Shown here one piece after another: positions 40,000 to 49,877 of a DNA stretch of 53,876 bases. The notes below the pieces were generated by a model. It saw only the letters and a program-made list of their open reading frames with translations, ran no database searches and was not told where the DNA came from. A program made the position numbers and the translations under genes. The DNA is from an uncultured Parvularcula sp. (GTDB lineage: Bacteria > Pseudomonadota > Alphaproteobacteria > Caulobacterales > Parvularculaceae): contig CALFRH010000028.1 of the NCBI GenBank assembly GCA_937919225.1, forward strand, positions 1-53,876. The letters are read 5' to 3'. The stretch's first letter is position 1. The number at the start of each line of letters is the position of its first letter.

Positions 40000-41751
40000 T
40001 CAACGCTTCGAGATATTTAACGAAGATATTTCTGCTAACGGTACTTCAATGAAGGACGGCATATTTGCGGAATGATGAATCTTAATAGTGGCCGATCTTC
40101 CCTCAGCCATAAAGGCCTGTTCGTGAGTTGATCCAATACCAAGATTTCGTGCTACGTACGGATGCGCCCCACTCGCGATCAAGACACGCAAGCGCTCACC
40201 CTTTTTAAACTGAGTGACCGTCGGCGCTAGTGTGATATCCACTCTCATTACCTCGCCTACAGCCGATTCAAAGAACACACGCTTTACCCCATCCGTGATG
40301 TTCTTAGTTTTGCCAAACCGAGATACTCGATTGACACGGACGAAAAGATCAGATGTTTCAACGCTCGTCTCAAAATAAATAGACGCTGTGATTTCACCAA
40401 CAACGATTGTATCACTCTCAAAGGGTTCAGCAGTGAACGTAATTGTATCATCCCGCGCTTCGAGGTCTGAATTATCAGTAACCGGTTTAGTATTTCCCAA
40501 AAGAAGGCCCCCAACAGCCGGTGTTGGATCGTTAGGATCATATACGTACGAGGTCGCCTCCCCCTCACTCATCGGCGCCACGGTACCCAATACGCCATTT
40601 GGCCGAAGGTAAAACAACTCAGCAGTGGCCGGAATCGGCCATACGTCAGACTCGATCCACTTACCGGTTCCTAATACATTTAAGTGAATGGATTTCGCGG
40701 GGATGCTAGGCGCTTCATCTTTCAAAGTATGATCAAACCACGCTTTCCCGTCCCGCATAAAGCGAATTATCGACGGCGCGTCGAAATGAGGCCCCGAAGC
40801 AACCGACAGACGTGGGATTTTTCCGGCAGCAACAAGATCATGATAATCCGTAAAGACGTCCGGCATCACCGTGTCATGCCACATCGTCGCCAGGAATACA
40901 GGCGCCTCTATCGCCGAAATCTCCTCTGTCGTAAGAGACGATTCACTCCAATAATCAGCACTAGGATCAGCGCTATTCACGAAAGTTTGATAAAAATCGA
41001 TATCTGCGCCCGTTGCCGCCACATCGATCCCAGTGACAGGCAGATGGTCGAACGGAACGTCTACCTTTTCGCCACCAGCAAGAGCTCTCAGGATTTGTGC
41101 TACCGGTGAGCCGGTCGCAGACTGGTAGTTACTTTTTTTCAGGCTATCAACGAATACTGTCCACCCGGCGGCCGCTTCAACATTGAAACCACCAGAGCTG
41201 TAAAAAATGTTCCGAAACCCCCTAGGCGCCACGGCTGTGAAAACCGCTTTTACGGAAGGGTCATTGAGGACAGCAATCGCATTTGACGTATATCCAAGAT
41301 AACTCATCCCGAATGTGGCAATCTGCCCGTTGAACCAGGTTTGCTCTTTGATCCACTCGATTGTGGCCGCCCCATCTTTTTTCTCATTTGTAAGCGGAAC
41401 AAACTCACCACCCGAGTCGCCTGCACCGCGGGTATCTTGAGAAATCACGTTATAGCCACGCCTGGCGAAGAATTCAGCGAATGCAACCGTCGTAGACTCC
41501 CCGCGCCCATAAGGGGTTCTCATCACAATAGTTGGAAAAGCACCGTCTAACGTTGGCCTGTACAGGTCAGCGATCAAAAGAACACCGTCAGGTGTCTTCA
41601 TGTCCAAAGCGCGATCGATCCGAATGTCATTCTCAGCGATTGGCAGTCCCATCGCTTTGGCAAAAACAAAATCACGAATACGCCAGCTGCTGCTGGCCAA
41701 AAGGATAAGAACTAAAAAAATACCAATTACGGATATTAATATTTTTATCAT
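40000..41751 (-). CDS. CocE/NonD (S15) family alpha/beta hydrolase, N-terminal membrane segment
   Basis: 583 aa; IVMRTPYGRGE, VISQDTRGAGDSGGEF, nucleophile motif GMSYLG. Confidence 0.85.
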   Translation of the reverse strand: MIKILISVIGIFLVLILLASSSWRIRDFVFAKAMGLPIAENDIRIDRALDMKTPDGVLLIADLYRPTLDGAFPTIVMRTPYGRGESTTVAFAEFFARRGYNVISQDTRGAGDSGGEFVPLTNEKKDGAATIEWIKEQTWFNGQIATFGMSYLGYTSNAIAVLNDPSVKAVFTAVAPRGFRNIFYSSGGFNVEAAAGWTVFVDSLKKSNYQSATGSPVAQILRALAGGEKVDVPFDHLPVTGIDVAATGADIDFYQTFVNSADPSADYWSESSLTTEEISAIEAPVFLATMWHDTVMPDVFTDYHDLVAAGKIPRLSVASGPHFDAPSIIRFMRDGKAWFDHTLKDEAPSIPAKSIHLNVLGTGKWIESDVWPIPATAELFYLRPNGVLGTVAPMSEGEATSYVYDPNDPTPAVGGLLLGNTKPVTDNSDLEARDDTITFTAEPFESDTIVVGEITASIYFETSVETSDLFVRVNRVSRFGKTKNITDGVKRVFFESAVGEVMRVDITLAPTVTQFKKGERLRVLIASGAHPYVARNLGIGSTHEQAFMAEGRSATIKIHHSANMPSFIEVPLAEISSLNISKR

Positions 41752-41804
41752 TATTGATATTTCTTTTTGGTGATGGATGTCTTCATTATTATAGAGCCAT
41801 TTAT

Positions 41805-43625
41805 CTAATGCCGTTTAGTTAGATAGAGCCGTGCCTCTTCCGCAATTGGCAAGTCGATAAAAGACGGCATCATTGCGGAATGAAAAACTTTAATATTTGC
41901 AGACTTTCCCGCAACCATCGAGGCCTGTTCTTGAGTTGTGCCTGTACCGAAATTCCTAGCAATACGGGGATGAGCACCGCTGGCAATCACGATCCGCAGC
42001 CGCTCGCCTTTCTTGAACCTAATCGCCGTCGCAGGCATAGCAAGAGTGGCCTTTACCGCGCCGTCATCAGCCTCATCAAAGAAGTATCGTTTAACCACAT
42101 CGGTGAAATTCTCGCTTTTGCCATTGGTCAACACACGGTTTGCACGGATGAATAAGTCAGATGTCTCCACATCAGACCCAAAGTGAATAGACGCATTAAT
42201 TTCGCCGACAACAAGTGTGTCTTCTTCAAAAGGTCGTGAGGTAAAGAAAATCGTATCATCTCGTGCTTCGAGCTTTGCATTATCGACGACCAACTTTGAC
42301 GATCCGAATAAAAGTCCGCCAATAGCAGGTGTCGGCTCCATCGGGTCATACCGGTACGAAGAATAGCTTTGGTCAGCCGATGGGGCGGACGGGCCAAGCC
42401 CTCCTTCACTATCAAGATAGAACCGCAGAGGCTTTGCCCTCACAGGCCAACTCTCAGTCTCGATCCATTCATCTGTACCAATAATATTAAACTGAACACG
42501 CTTATCACCAATCGGCAGTGGCATATTCTTTAGGTGATGATCAAACCAGGCCTTCGCAAGACGCCGATACCGTTTTTGCTCCTTATCATTCCCGTGGGCT
42601 CCAACCCCGATAGAGATGATTGGCTGCTTTCCCATAGATGAAAGTGTTTCATAATTCCTCAACACGTCGGGAAGAACTATATCGTGCCAAGAGGTTGCAA
42701 GACAGACGGGCACCTGAATGCCCGCGACCTCCTCTTCCGTGAGGGATGAGTCGCGCCAATAAGGCGCATCAGGATCAGCACTTTGTACAAAAGTTTGGAA
42801 ATTTCGAATCGGTGTTCCGTTTTGCTCAGAATCCGCATTCGCAAAGGGTAAGTGATCATAAGGAACCTTCAACCCCTCCATGCCCTGAACCATCACAGGA
42901 ATCATTTTTAGCTGCAATGAAAGCGTCATTTTATAGTCCGCTTTCTTCAGCTCATTGACCATCGACGTCCACATCAATGAGGTGTCGAGGTTTAATCCCC
43001 CTCCTGTGTAAATGAGATCTCTAAACCCTCTCGGGGAAATCGCTGAGAAAAGCACTTTGACAGATGGATCATTTTGCACCGCAATGGCATTCGCCGTGTA
43101 CCCAACATAACTAATGCCGTAGATCGCGATATCGCCATTAAACCAAGGCTGGGTCTTTACCCACTCCACCGTCGCGGCCCCGTCGCGTTTTTCGTTTGAC
43201 AACGGCGTGAAGGTACCCGTCGAATCGCCCGCTCCTCGCACATCCTGCAACAGCACATTATATCCACGTCGCGCAAAATATTCTGCCTCCCCCTTCGCGG
43301 CAAAACGACGACCATAGGGCGTGCGTGTAACAATTGTCGGATAACGCCCATCCCCCTTGGGCCGGTAGAGGTCTGCGCCCAATACAATGCCATCTGGCGT
43401 TGTGATGCGTACGCCCTGTTGGACCTGAATATCGTTCTCTGCTGCCGGCATCTTTGATAACTTCGAGCCCACTGCGCTCCGAAAACGCCAATTACTCATA
43501 AGAAAGAAGACGATGACAAGAAGAACGATAATACCCAGCATAACAATCTTTACCATGAAAACGTCATTTGCCCTTTTAAAGGTTCCCTCAACCCATGCAG
43601 CCAAGGGGAAGCCCGTGCTTGACAA
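41805..43625 (-). CDS. CocE/NonD (S15) family alpha/beta hydrolase, tandem paralog
   Basis: 606 aa; IVTRTPYGRRF, VLLQDVRGAGDSTGTF, GISYVG. Likely start at MVKIVMLG (43556). Confidence 0.85.
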   Translation of the reverse strand: MSSTGFPLAAWVEGTFKRANDVFMVKIVMLGIIVLLVIVFFLMSNWRFRSAVGSKLSKMPAAENDIQVQQGVRITTPDGIVLGADLYRPKGDGRYPTIVTRTPYGRRFAAKGEAEYFARRGYNVLLQDVRGAGDSTGTFTPLSNEKRDGAATVEWVKTQPWFNGDIAIYGISYVGYTANAIAVQNDPSVKVLFSAISPRGFRDLIYTGGGLNLDTSLMWTSMVNELKKADYKMTLSLQLKMIPVMVQGMEGLKVPYDHLPFANADSEQNGTPIRNFQTFVQSADPDAPYWRDSSLTEEEVAGIQVPVCLATSWHDIVLPDVLRNYETLSSMGKQPIISIGVGAHGNDKEQKRYRRLAKAWFDHHLKNMPLPIGDKRVQFNIIGTDEWIETESWPVRAKPLRFYLDSEGGLGPSAPSADQSYSSYRYDPMEPTPAIGGLLFGSSKLVVDNAKLEARDDTIFFTSRPFEEDTLVVGEINASIHFGSDVETSDLFIRANRVLTNGKSENFTDVVKRYFFDEADDGAVKATLAMPATAIRFKKGERLRIVIASGAHPRIARNFGTGTTQEQASMVAGKSANIKVFHSAMMPSFIDLPIAEEARLYLTKRH

Positions 43626-43750
43626 CTCCTAAACTGCACGAACCACCACCTCTAGAGAGGGCTCAGCAGAAAGGCGAGCGGTCTTTACGGCCGAGGCTCT
43701 ATGTTCGGTTTGCATTTTTGCAACACATGCTAAAATAGCAAATATATTAC

Positions 43751-43762
43751 GTAGTATGCAAC
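43751..43762. promoter_or_regulatory. Palindromic operator candidate, site 8 (GTAGTATGCAAC)
   Basis: 10/12 consensus in the divergent S15 hydrolase/TonB receptor promoter region. Confidence 0.45.
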
Positions 43763-43799
43763 GGAAAACTGTTGCACACCCACACAACCACGGTACATT

Positions 43800-43815
43800 A
43801 CATAGCATGCTATGT
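43800..43815. promoter_or_regulatory. Palindromic operator candidate, site 9 (perfect 16-bp palindrome ACATAGCATGCTATGT)
   Basis: Direct sequence; divergent promoter region, about 165 bp upstream of the TonB receptor. Confidence 0.7.
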
Positions 43816-43979
43816 GTTGGCAGGCCATGGTTTTCAAAGTACTTTATCTGTCGAAGGTTGTTCGCTCGTAGCGGATTTAAACAAGCTGAACTTCGGTAAA
43901 GTCCCTATGCGCGATGTCACACGAACCAATGGCTGGCTTCGTTGTGAAGCAGTAACTACGGGGAATAGGAACAAGCGTT

Positions 43980-46265
43980 ATGCATACTAAAACACTAAAA
44001 ACCACTCTTTTATCAACAGCGTTAGCCTTTGTGCCATCGGCGGTACTCGCTCAAGATGATGATGTCTTTGATCAAATCGTCGTCACAGCGAATAAACAAG
44101 CGGAAAGCCTTCAAGATGTTCCGGCGTCCATCGCGGTCCTCACTGGAGATAAACTCGATTCGCTGAACATTGATGATTTAGAATCGATCAATCAGTTTAC
44201 TGCGGGCCTCAACATCAAAACAGAGGGTGGCCCCGGAACAGCATCAGTTATCACCCTGCGTGGCGTCGCCAACCAAATCTTTAACGTTGAGCCGCGTATT
44301 GGGATCCTTTTTGATCACAATTCGATCAGCGATTTCGAAGCGATCAGCACAATGCTGTTTGATATTGAGTCAGTCGAAGTTATTCGCGGTCCACAGTCAG
44401 CACTGTTTGGCCTCAATTCGGCCTCGGGCGTCATTAACGTGAAGTCCGCGCGTCCAGGTGACGAGTTGAACGGCTATGTTGATTTCGAAATCGCGAATCG
44501 AGAGACCTACGAAATCCAAGCAGCTGTTGGCGGGCCAATCACTAATAAACTTGGCGCTCGTTTAGCTGTGTTCGCAACATCTTCCGACGGCAACCTCGAT
44601 AGCTTTTTTGGTCTTGATCAAAGCGTGACCACAGCAGCAGTCCGTGGGGTCGTCACCTACGAACCAACAGACAATGCTGCGCTTGACTTAGTTTTATCCT
44701 ATCAAGACATTGATTCTGATCTTGGTCGATATCGGGTCCCAACAGACCGCGCACTTTACAACACGCTGTTTGGCATCGAGCTCGAAGAATTCGAAACGGG
44801 CTTTGATGCGGCTACCGTACAAGAAGTAGAAACCTTTACCGCTGGTTTAGGTGGCTCGTTCGAGCTTGGGTTCGCCGAACTGGCGTTTGATCTTGGCTAT
44901 CGCGATCGCAGCTCTGTCGACACGTTCGACTCAAACGGGGGTCCTGGGAATGGTTTGTTCCCTGAGATTAACCCTTTTGTGCCGCCAACAGATCCCGGTT
45001 TCTTCCTCGGTTTTACCGACGTAGGCCCCATTGGGATAACTGATCCAAACACAGCTGAGGAAATATATGCTGATGTTCGCCTCGCCTCACCGGTTGACGA
45101 CAAGCTGAATTGGCTTCTTGGTTTTTCCTACACCGACCTATCGATCGACAATCGGGGAGTTTGGGCTGAAGGTTTCCCTATAACAGCGTCGCCATTCGCC
45201 TTGATTGCAGATAATCTGGTTTTCGATCAGCAACGTGCGGCAGAAACGTATGGTATCTACGGCCGCGTTGGATATGAAGTGACGGATCGCCTGTCGGTCG
45301 CAGCCGCTCTGCGGTATTCATGGGCAACGCGTGAATTAGATAGTGTTGAGGTAACGGACGGATCAGGTTTTCTGACCTTAATTCCATTCGTCGATGCAGA
45401 GGTGGATTGCAATGAGTGGATCACTCGCTTCCCAGATGATTATCAAGTTAATGAAAATCTTCAAGTATACGCTTCAGCATCGAAGGGCTGGTTACCATCA
45501 GGCCTCGTCGCCGTTTCAATCATCGATCGCGTTGCCTACGGTGAGGAAACTGCGTGGAGCTATGAAGGTGGATTCAATTTCCAATCGCCGGATAGAAGTC
45601 TGACATTGAATGCGGCTGCGTTTTACTCAATATACGATGATTTCCAGGATCAGGTGTTTATTGATGCGTTTAACGTAGCGGTGCAAAACGCCGAGGAACT
45701 GACTGTTTATGGTTTTGAGGTCGACGGTTCATATTCACCCATCGACGGCCTTACGATCTTTGGTGGCGTTGCTTACGGGAAGTCCGAGTACGGTACCTAC
45801 TTGTTTGTCGAACCCGGCGACCAAGATGGCGATGGCTTCTTAACGACTGACGCTGAAATCAACGGCGTAGATCTTGATGGCAATCAAATCCCAAATATTC
45901 CTGAATGGGATTATAACCTCGCAGCGCGTTATGAACATGAGAGCGGGCTCTTCATCCAATCTGAACTGACTGGTGCGACTGATTTCTTTGAAACAGCAGA
46001 GAATCTTGTCGAGTTTGATGGCTACACTGTCTTTAATCTCCGGGCGGGTTATCAGTTCGATAATTATTCAATCACTGCCTTTGTCGAAAATCTGACAGAT
46101 GAAGAGTACATTCTATCTGCATTTACTGACGGCCTTGGCTCGCCGGATGGTGGAACAGGGATACTCAGCGGACAAAATCCGGCGCTTGGGGAGCCAACCT
46201 TCATCACTGAAGGGGTACCCGGCATGCGCAGAATGTTCGGTGTAAAGCTGCGGGCAGACTTTTAG
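43980..46265 (+). CDS. TonB-dependent outer-membrane receptor
   Basis: 761 aa; signal peptide, TonB-box/plug VTANKQAESLQDVPASIAVLTGDKL, VEVIRGPQSALFGLNSASGVINV, C-terminal GVKLRADF. Confidence 0.92.
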   Translation: MHTKTLKTTLLSTALAFVPSAVLAQDDDVFDQIVVTANKQAESLQDVPASIAVLTGDKLDSLNIDDLESINQFTAGLNIKTEGGPGTASVITLRGVANQIFNVEPRIGILFDHNSISDFEAISTMLFDIESVEVIRGPQSALFGLNSASGVINVKSARPGDELNGYVDFEIANRETYEIQAAVGGPITNKLGARLAVFATSSDGNLDSFFGLDQSVTTAAVRGVVTYEPTDNAALDLVLSYQDIDSDLGRYRVPTDRALYNTLFGIELEEFETGFDAATVQEVETFTAGLGGSFELGFAELAFDLGYRDRSSVDTFDSNGGPGNGLFPEINPFVPPTDPGFFLGFTDVGPIGITDPNTAEEIYADVRLASPVDDKLNWLLGFSYTDLSIDNRGVWAEGFPITASPFALIADNLVFDQQRAAETYGIYGRVGYEVTDRLSVAAALRYSWATRELDSVEVTDGSGFLTLIPFVDAEVDCNEWITRFPDDYQVNENLQVYASASKGWLPSGLVAVSIIDRVAYGEETAWSYEGGFNFQSPDRSLTLNAAAFYSIYDDFQDQVFIDAFNVAVQNAEELTVYGFEVDGSYSPIDGLTIFGGVAYGKSEYGTYLFVEPGDQDGDGFLTTDAEINGVDLDGNQIPNIPEWDYNLAARYEHESGLFIQSELTGATDFFETAENLVEFDGYTVFNLRAGYQFDNYSITAFVENLTDEEYILSAFTDGLGSPDGGTGILSGQNPALGEPTFITEGVPGMRRMFGVKLRADF

Positions 46266-46293
46266 TCGTCAAAACCTAAGTCTCACAACAACG

Positions 46294-46324
46294 CGGGCGG
46301 CCCCTGGGGCCGCCCGTTTTATTT
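46294..46324 (+). terminator. Rho-independent terminator
   Basis: Perfect 11-bp inverted repeat CGGGCGGCCCC-T-GGGGCCGCCCG followed by TTTTATTT, just after the TonB receptor stop. Confidence 0.85.
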
Positions 46325-46442
46325 GATACCCTCATTGTCTTTTCGAGGGCCATCACTGCTCCGCCTGACCATGCATCATAGAGGGCGGAAAAGGGCTTCA
46401 GCTTAAATGCGTTGCATAAATGCCGGTCATACGCTCTACTAC

Positions 46443-46454
46443 GTAGCATACAAA
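46443..46454. promoter_or_regulatory. Palindromic operator candidate, site 10 (GTAGCATACAAA)
   Basis: 9/12 consensus, about 110 bp upstream of the aldehyde dehydrogenase. Confidence 0.45.
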
Positions 46455-46564
46455 TTATATAACTGGACCGCACGCTTGGTGTATAAATCTGGGATCGCGC
46501 TGCTCCCTATTCAAGATGCTGAACGATCTGGCTGGCGGCGCAATAGTTAAAAAAGGACAGTCGC

Positions 46565-47980
46565 ATGACCACACGCATGGAACTTCACAAACTTTTTGAA
46601 ATGCAGATGCGTGCATCTCGGACGTTGGGTACGCCGTCAGCTGAGTTGCGAGCACAAAATATGCGTCAGCTTATTGAGATCACGCAAAAGTACAGCGACG
46701 CTATCTGTGAGGCTGCCGCCACCGACTACGCTGGCAACCGCTCGAAACGCAACGCGATCCAGGTCGATGTCCTGGGGGCTATTAGCCCTTTGCGCTCTGC
46801 ATTAGGAACATTTGAGTCGTGGATGGAACCCACACGGTGCCAACCGGAAGAGTACTTCGCTCAAGGGGGAGCCGCATTAAGCTTACAATACCGACCTCGC
46901 GGCGTCGTGGGCATTTTGGGGACGTGGAACTTTCCGTTCTTCACAGTGTTTTCCCCGCTGGCCGACGCGCTCGCGGCGGGCAATCGCATCATTGTCAAAC
47001 CATCGGAGATCACACCTCGTAGCGCCGAGCTCATCGCCAAAATCGTTGAAGAGGCTTGCCATCCCCAGGACGTAGCATGCGTTTTAGGTGACGCAGCACT
47101 TGCTGCAGAAGTCTGCGCGCTTCCGCTCGGGCACCTCATTTTCACGGGCTCAACACAAACCGGCAAAAAGGTGATGGCGGCCGCAGCACAGAATCTAACG
47201 CCCGTCACTTTAGAACTCGGGGGCAAATGCCCCACCTTAATCGGCGCCGATGGTCTTACACCATTACATATGGACAGATTGACATACGGAAAACTGATGA
47301 ACAGCGGTCAGGTCTGCTTAGCGCCTGACTACGCGCTTGTCAGCGAACAGGATATCCCAGCCTTCATAGATGGTATAAAGACTTCTGCGACTAAACTGTT
47401 CCCAGACGGACCGCATGATCCAGACTATGGCGGAATTGTGAATGAGCATCACTTTGAACGGCTACAGTCTCTACTGGCAGACGCGGTAGGCAGAGGCGCA
47501 GAAGTCGTTAATATTTATGGAAATGACACACCAAAACAGAAGATGCCACTTCAACTCGTTTTAAACGTCACTGACGATATGCGTATTATGAAGGAAGAGA
47601 TATTCGGTCCTATTCTTCCTATAAAGACAATATCAGACTTTAAAGAAGGCTTAGACTATATTGCCGAGCGGCCAGGTGCTCTAGCCGCTTACCTCTTTAG
47701 TCAAGACAGCGATGAAATCGAAGCATTTTCAGCTCGCGTTCATGCTGGTGGCGTGAATATTAATGACGTCGCGGCTCATCCGGCTCATTCAACCGTTCCA
47801 TTCGGCGGCGTTGGCGCAAGCGGTATTGGCTCCATGCACGGTATCTTCGGATTTAAAGAGAATTCACATGCCATGCCCATTTATAAGCAGGCGCCCGAAC
47901 CGATCGATGCGCCCTTCCGTCCCCCTTGGGACGATGAATTTTATGCAATGATGTCTAGCATGGTTTCCGGTGATGGATAG
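46565..47980 (+). CDS. Aldehyde dehydrogenase (coniferyl aldehyde dehydrogenase-like)
   Basis: 471 aa; GTWNFPFFTVFSPLADALAAGNRIIVKPSE, LELGGKCPTLI, NSGQVCLAPDYALV. Confidence 0.9.
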   Translation: MTTRMELHKLFEMQMRASRTLGTPSAELRAQNMRQLIEITQKYSDAICEAAATDYAGNRSKRNAIQVDVLGAISPLRSALGTFESWMEPTRCQPEEYFAQGGAALSLQYRPRGVVGILGTWNFPFFTVFSPLADALAAGNRIIVKPSEITPRSAELIAKIVEEACHPQDVACVLGDAALAAEVCALPLGHLIFTGSTQTGKKVMAAAAQNLTPVTLELGGKCPTLIGADGLTPLHMDRLTYGKLMNSGQVCLAPDYALVSEQDIPAFIDGIKTSATKLFPDGPHDPDYGGIVNEHHFERLQSLLADAVGRGAEVVNIYGNDTPKQKMPLQLVLNVTDDMRIMKEEIFGPILPIKTISDFKEGLDYIAERPGALAAYLFSQDSDEIEAFSARVHAGGVNINDVAAHPAHSTVPFGGVGASGIGSMHGIFGFKENSHAMPIYKQAPEPIDAPFRPPWDDEFYAMMSSMVSGDG

Positions 47981-48149
47981 AAACTTAGTGATAAGTTCTC
48001 ATGAACTTGGTTGGACATCGCCTAACACCGAAGAACCTACGGCTGTTCGTCATAACGGTCATCCGTATCTTGACATCACGCCTGCGGAACAACGCACTTC
48101 TGACTCAAAGGCTAATGGGTTACGATCATACGAAGTAGAGGCTTATTGA
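47973..48149 (+). CDS. 58-aa ORF of unknown function overlapping both neighbours
   Basis: Read from sequence: MDRNLVISSHELGWTSPNTEEPTAVRHNGHPYLDITPAEQRTSDSKANGLRSYEVEAY*. Overlaps the aldehyde dehydrogenase end by 8 nt; its TGA shares a base with the next ATG (TGATG). It appears to be below the ORF-track size cutoff. Confidence 0.55.
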   Translation: MDRNLVISSHELGWTSPNTEEPTAVRHNGHPYLDITPAEQRTSDSKANGLRSYEVEAY

Positions 48150-48802
48150 TGAAGAATGAGCTTGACCATCTCATGTTTGGTGTCGCCCGACTTGAGGACG
48201 GTGTTGACTATATCCACGAAAACCTTTGTGTAAGTTCCCCTTATGGCGGCGAACATGACGGCCTTGGCACCCATAACGCGTTGTACGGCCTTCAGGGCAA
48301 ACTCTACTTTGAAGTGTTAGCGCCCAACGAAGATAGCGACGCACAGTCGACTTTCCGTCAGAATACGGAACAGCTAACGAAGCCGCAGTTGGTCAGCTAC
48401 ATTGTACGGACATCTAACATTGCCGATTTTGCGAAGAAATGCAGCGAGATGGGCGTCACCACGATCGGCCCTACTCCATTTTCACGCATAACACCGGATG
48501 GCTATAAGTTAGAATGGCAGCTATTATTTTTTGATGAGCCAGACTTTGATGGCCTCATGCCAATTATCATTGATTGGGGCAACACCCCCCACCCTGCCGA
48601 TAGCCTTGCCAGTGATTTGGAAATGAAACTGTTCCAACTCGGCGCACCCAACGCCGACCAACTCGCCAAACTCTTCAAGAAGTTAGGTATCCCTATCCAA
48701 GTGGTGCATACGGAAGATAAGTATATCATGGCGCGTTTCAAGACAGTCCGAGGTGACGTTGAGCTGAGGGGATGGCCGCGCAATATGGCACTTTCCCCCT
48801 GA
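48149..48802 (+). CDS. VOC / glyoxalase-like domain protein (copy 2)
   Basis: MKNELDHLMFGVARLEDGVDYIHENLCVSSPYGGEHDGLGTHNALYGL; related to copy 1 at 39206-39880. Confidence 0.75.
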   Translation: MKNELDHLMFGVARLEDGVDYIHENLCVSSPYGGEHDGLGTHNALYGLQGKLYFEVLAPNEDSDAQSTFRQNTEQLTKPQLVSYIVRTSNIADFAKKCSEMGVTTIGPTPFSRITPDGYKLEWQLLFFDEPDFDGLMPIIIDWGNTPHPADSLASDLEMKLFQLGAPNADQLAKLFKKLGIPIQVVHTEDKYIMARFKTVRGDVELRGWPRNMALSP

Positions 48803-48905
48803 GACTGAATCAAAGTGCATGGTAGCAATGAGAAAGCCACTCTCCCTATTCATTTGAAAGAATAAAGAGTTTGTATGAATATCGTTTGAGAACTTAGCGA
48901 AAAGA

Positions 48906-49859
48906 CTAAATCAATTCTGCGTCTATGCCGCGTCTTAGTGCTTCAAAATAGTCTCTCTTATAACGCTTTGATACCGCAGCCTCTTCAGCCATTTGCCAGC
49001 CATGGCAGACGGAAGGATAAATAGCTAACTCTGTAGCCACCTCATCATCCATCAGGCGCTGAGCGTATTCAATGTTTTCATCACGAAACAGATCAAGTTG
49101 CGCTGTTGCTAACCATGTGCTTGGCAGCCCGCGTAATGTCTCTGCACGCGAAGGCACCTGTGGGGCGGCGCGGGGCGCATCCCCCAAATAGGCGTTCCAT
49201 CCAAGCTGGTTTTTCTCCCGTGTCCAAACGAACTCACCCGTAGTTGGATGGCCAGGCACAGCTGCCGTACCTGTGCGGTCATCAATCATAGGAACGACCA
49301 GCAGCTGAAAATGTATGGGGTAATCGCCGGCGTCCCGCGCCCTTAAGGCAAGAGCCGCGGCAAGACCGCCACCAGCACTCTCACCGCCAACGGCGATCCG
49401 TGTTGGATCAACGCCAAGTGCTTCAGCGTTCTCATGCACCCAGGCAAGCACAGCATAGCAATCATCAAGGGGAGCAGGAATCGGATTTTCCGGCGCCAGC
49501 CGATAATCGACCGAAAGCACTAGGAGACTCTGCTCCGCAGCCGCTTGTAGGTTCCAAATATCCATCATTTCTGGCGCGCCGAGCAAATATCCGCCGCCAT
49601 GGATATGAATATAAGCCGGTGACGGTGTTCGCCTTGCGTTGGATGAGTATCGAAGACACCGCACATCCGGGCCACCATTCAAGCCCGGCGCGTAAACCTC
49701 GTCACGCGTAACATTGACCGCATCGGCATCAGATTTTCCGTACATCATCTCAGCCGTCGCCTGACGAACCATCGGAAGCGTCGCTAGCGACATCTCCATA
49801 GAAGGAAGTTGTTCAATGATGGGACGAATTTCCGGATCTAAGAGGTGATTCGTTGACAT
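48906..49859 (-). CDS. HSL-type alpha/beta hydrolase (esterase/lipase)
   Basis: 317 aa; HGGGYLLG oxyanion motif, GESAGGGLA nucleophile motif. Confidence 0.88.
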   Translation of the reverse strand: MSTNHLLDPEIRPIIEQLPSMEMSLATLPMVRQATAEMMYGKSDADAVNVTRDEVYAPGLNGGPDVRCLRYSSNARRTPSPAYIHIHGGGYLLGAPEMMDIWNLQAAAEQSLLVLSVDYRLAPENPIPAPLDDCYAVLAWVHENAEALGVDPTRIAVGGESAGGGLAAALALRARDAGDYPIHFQLLVVPMIDDRTGTAAVPGHPTTGEFVWTREKNQLGWNAYLGDAPRAAPQVPSRAETLRGLPSTWLATAQLDLFRDENIEYAQRLMDDEVATELAIYPSVCHGWQMAEEAAVSKRYKRDYFEALRRGIDAELI

Positions 49860-49877
49860 AATAACCTTACCTTTAAT

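Noticed and set aside
43772-43990. 72-aa ORF upstream of the TonB receptor
   Set aside because: Overlaps the operator/promoter region and the receptor start, with no recognisable domain; likely spurious.
46276-46473. 65-aa minus-strand ORF downstream of the TonB receptor
   Set aside because: Runs through the rho-independent terminator and site 10; no supported homology.
47072-47083. Palindrome-like GTAGCATGCGTT inside the aldehyde dehydrogenase gene
   Set aside because: Only the left arm matches and it lies within conserved coding sequence (DVACVLG); probably coincidental.
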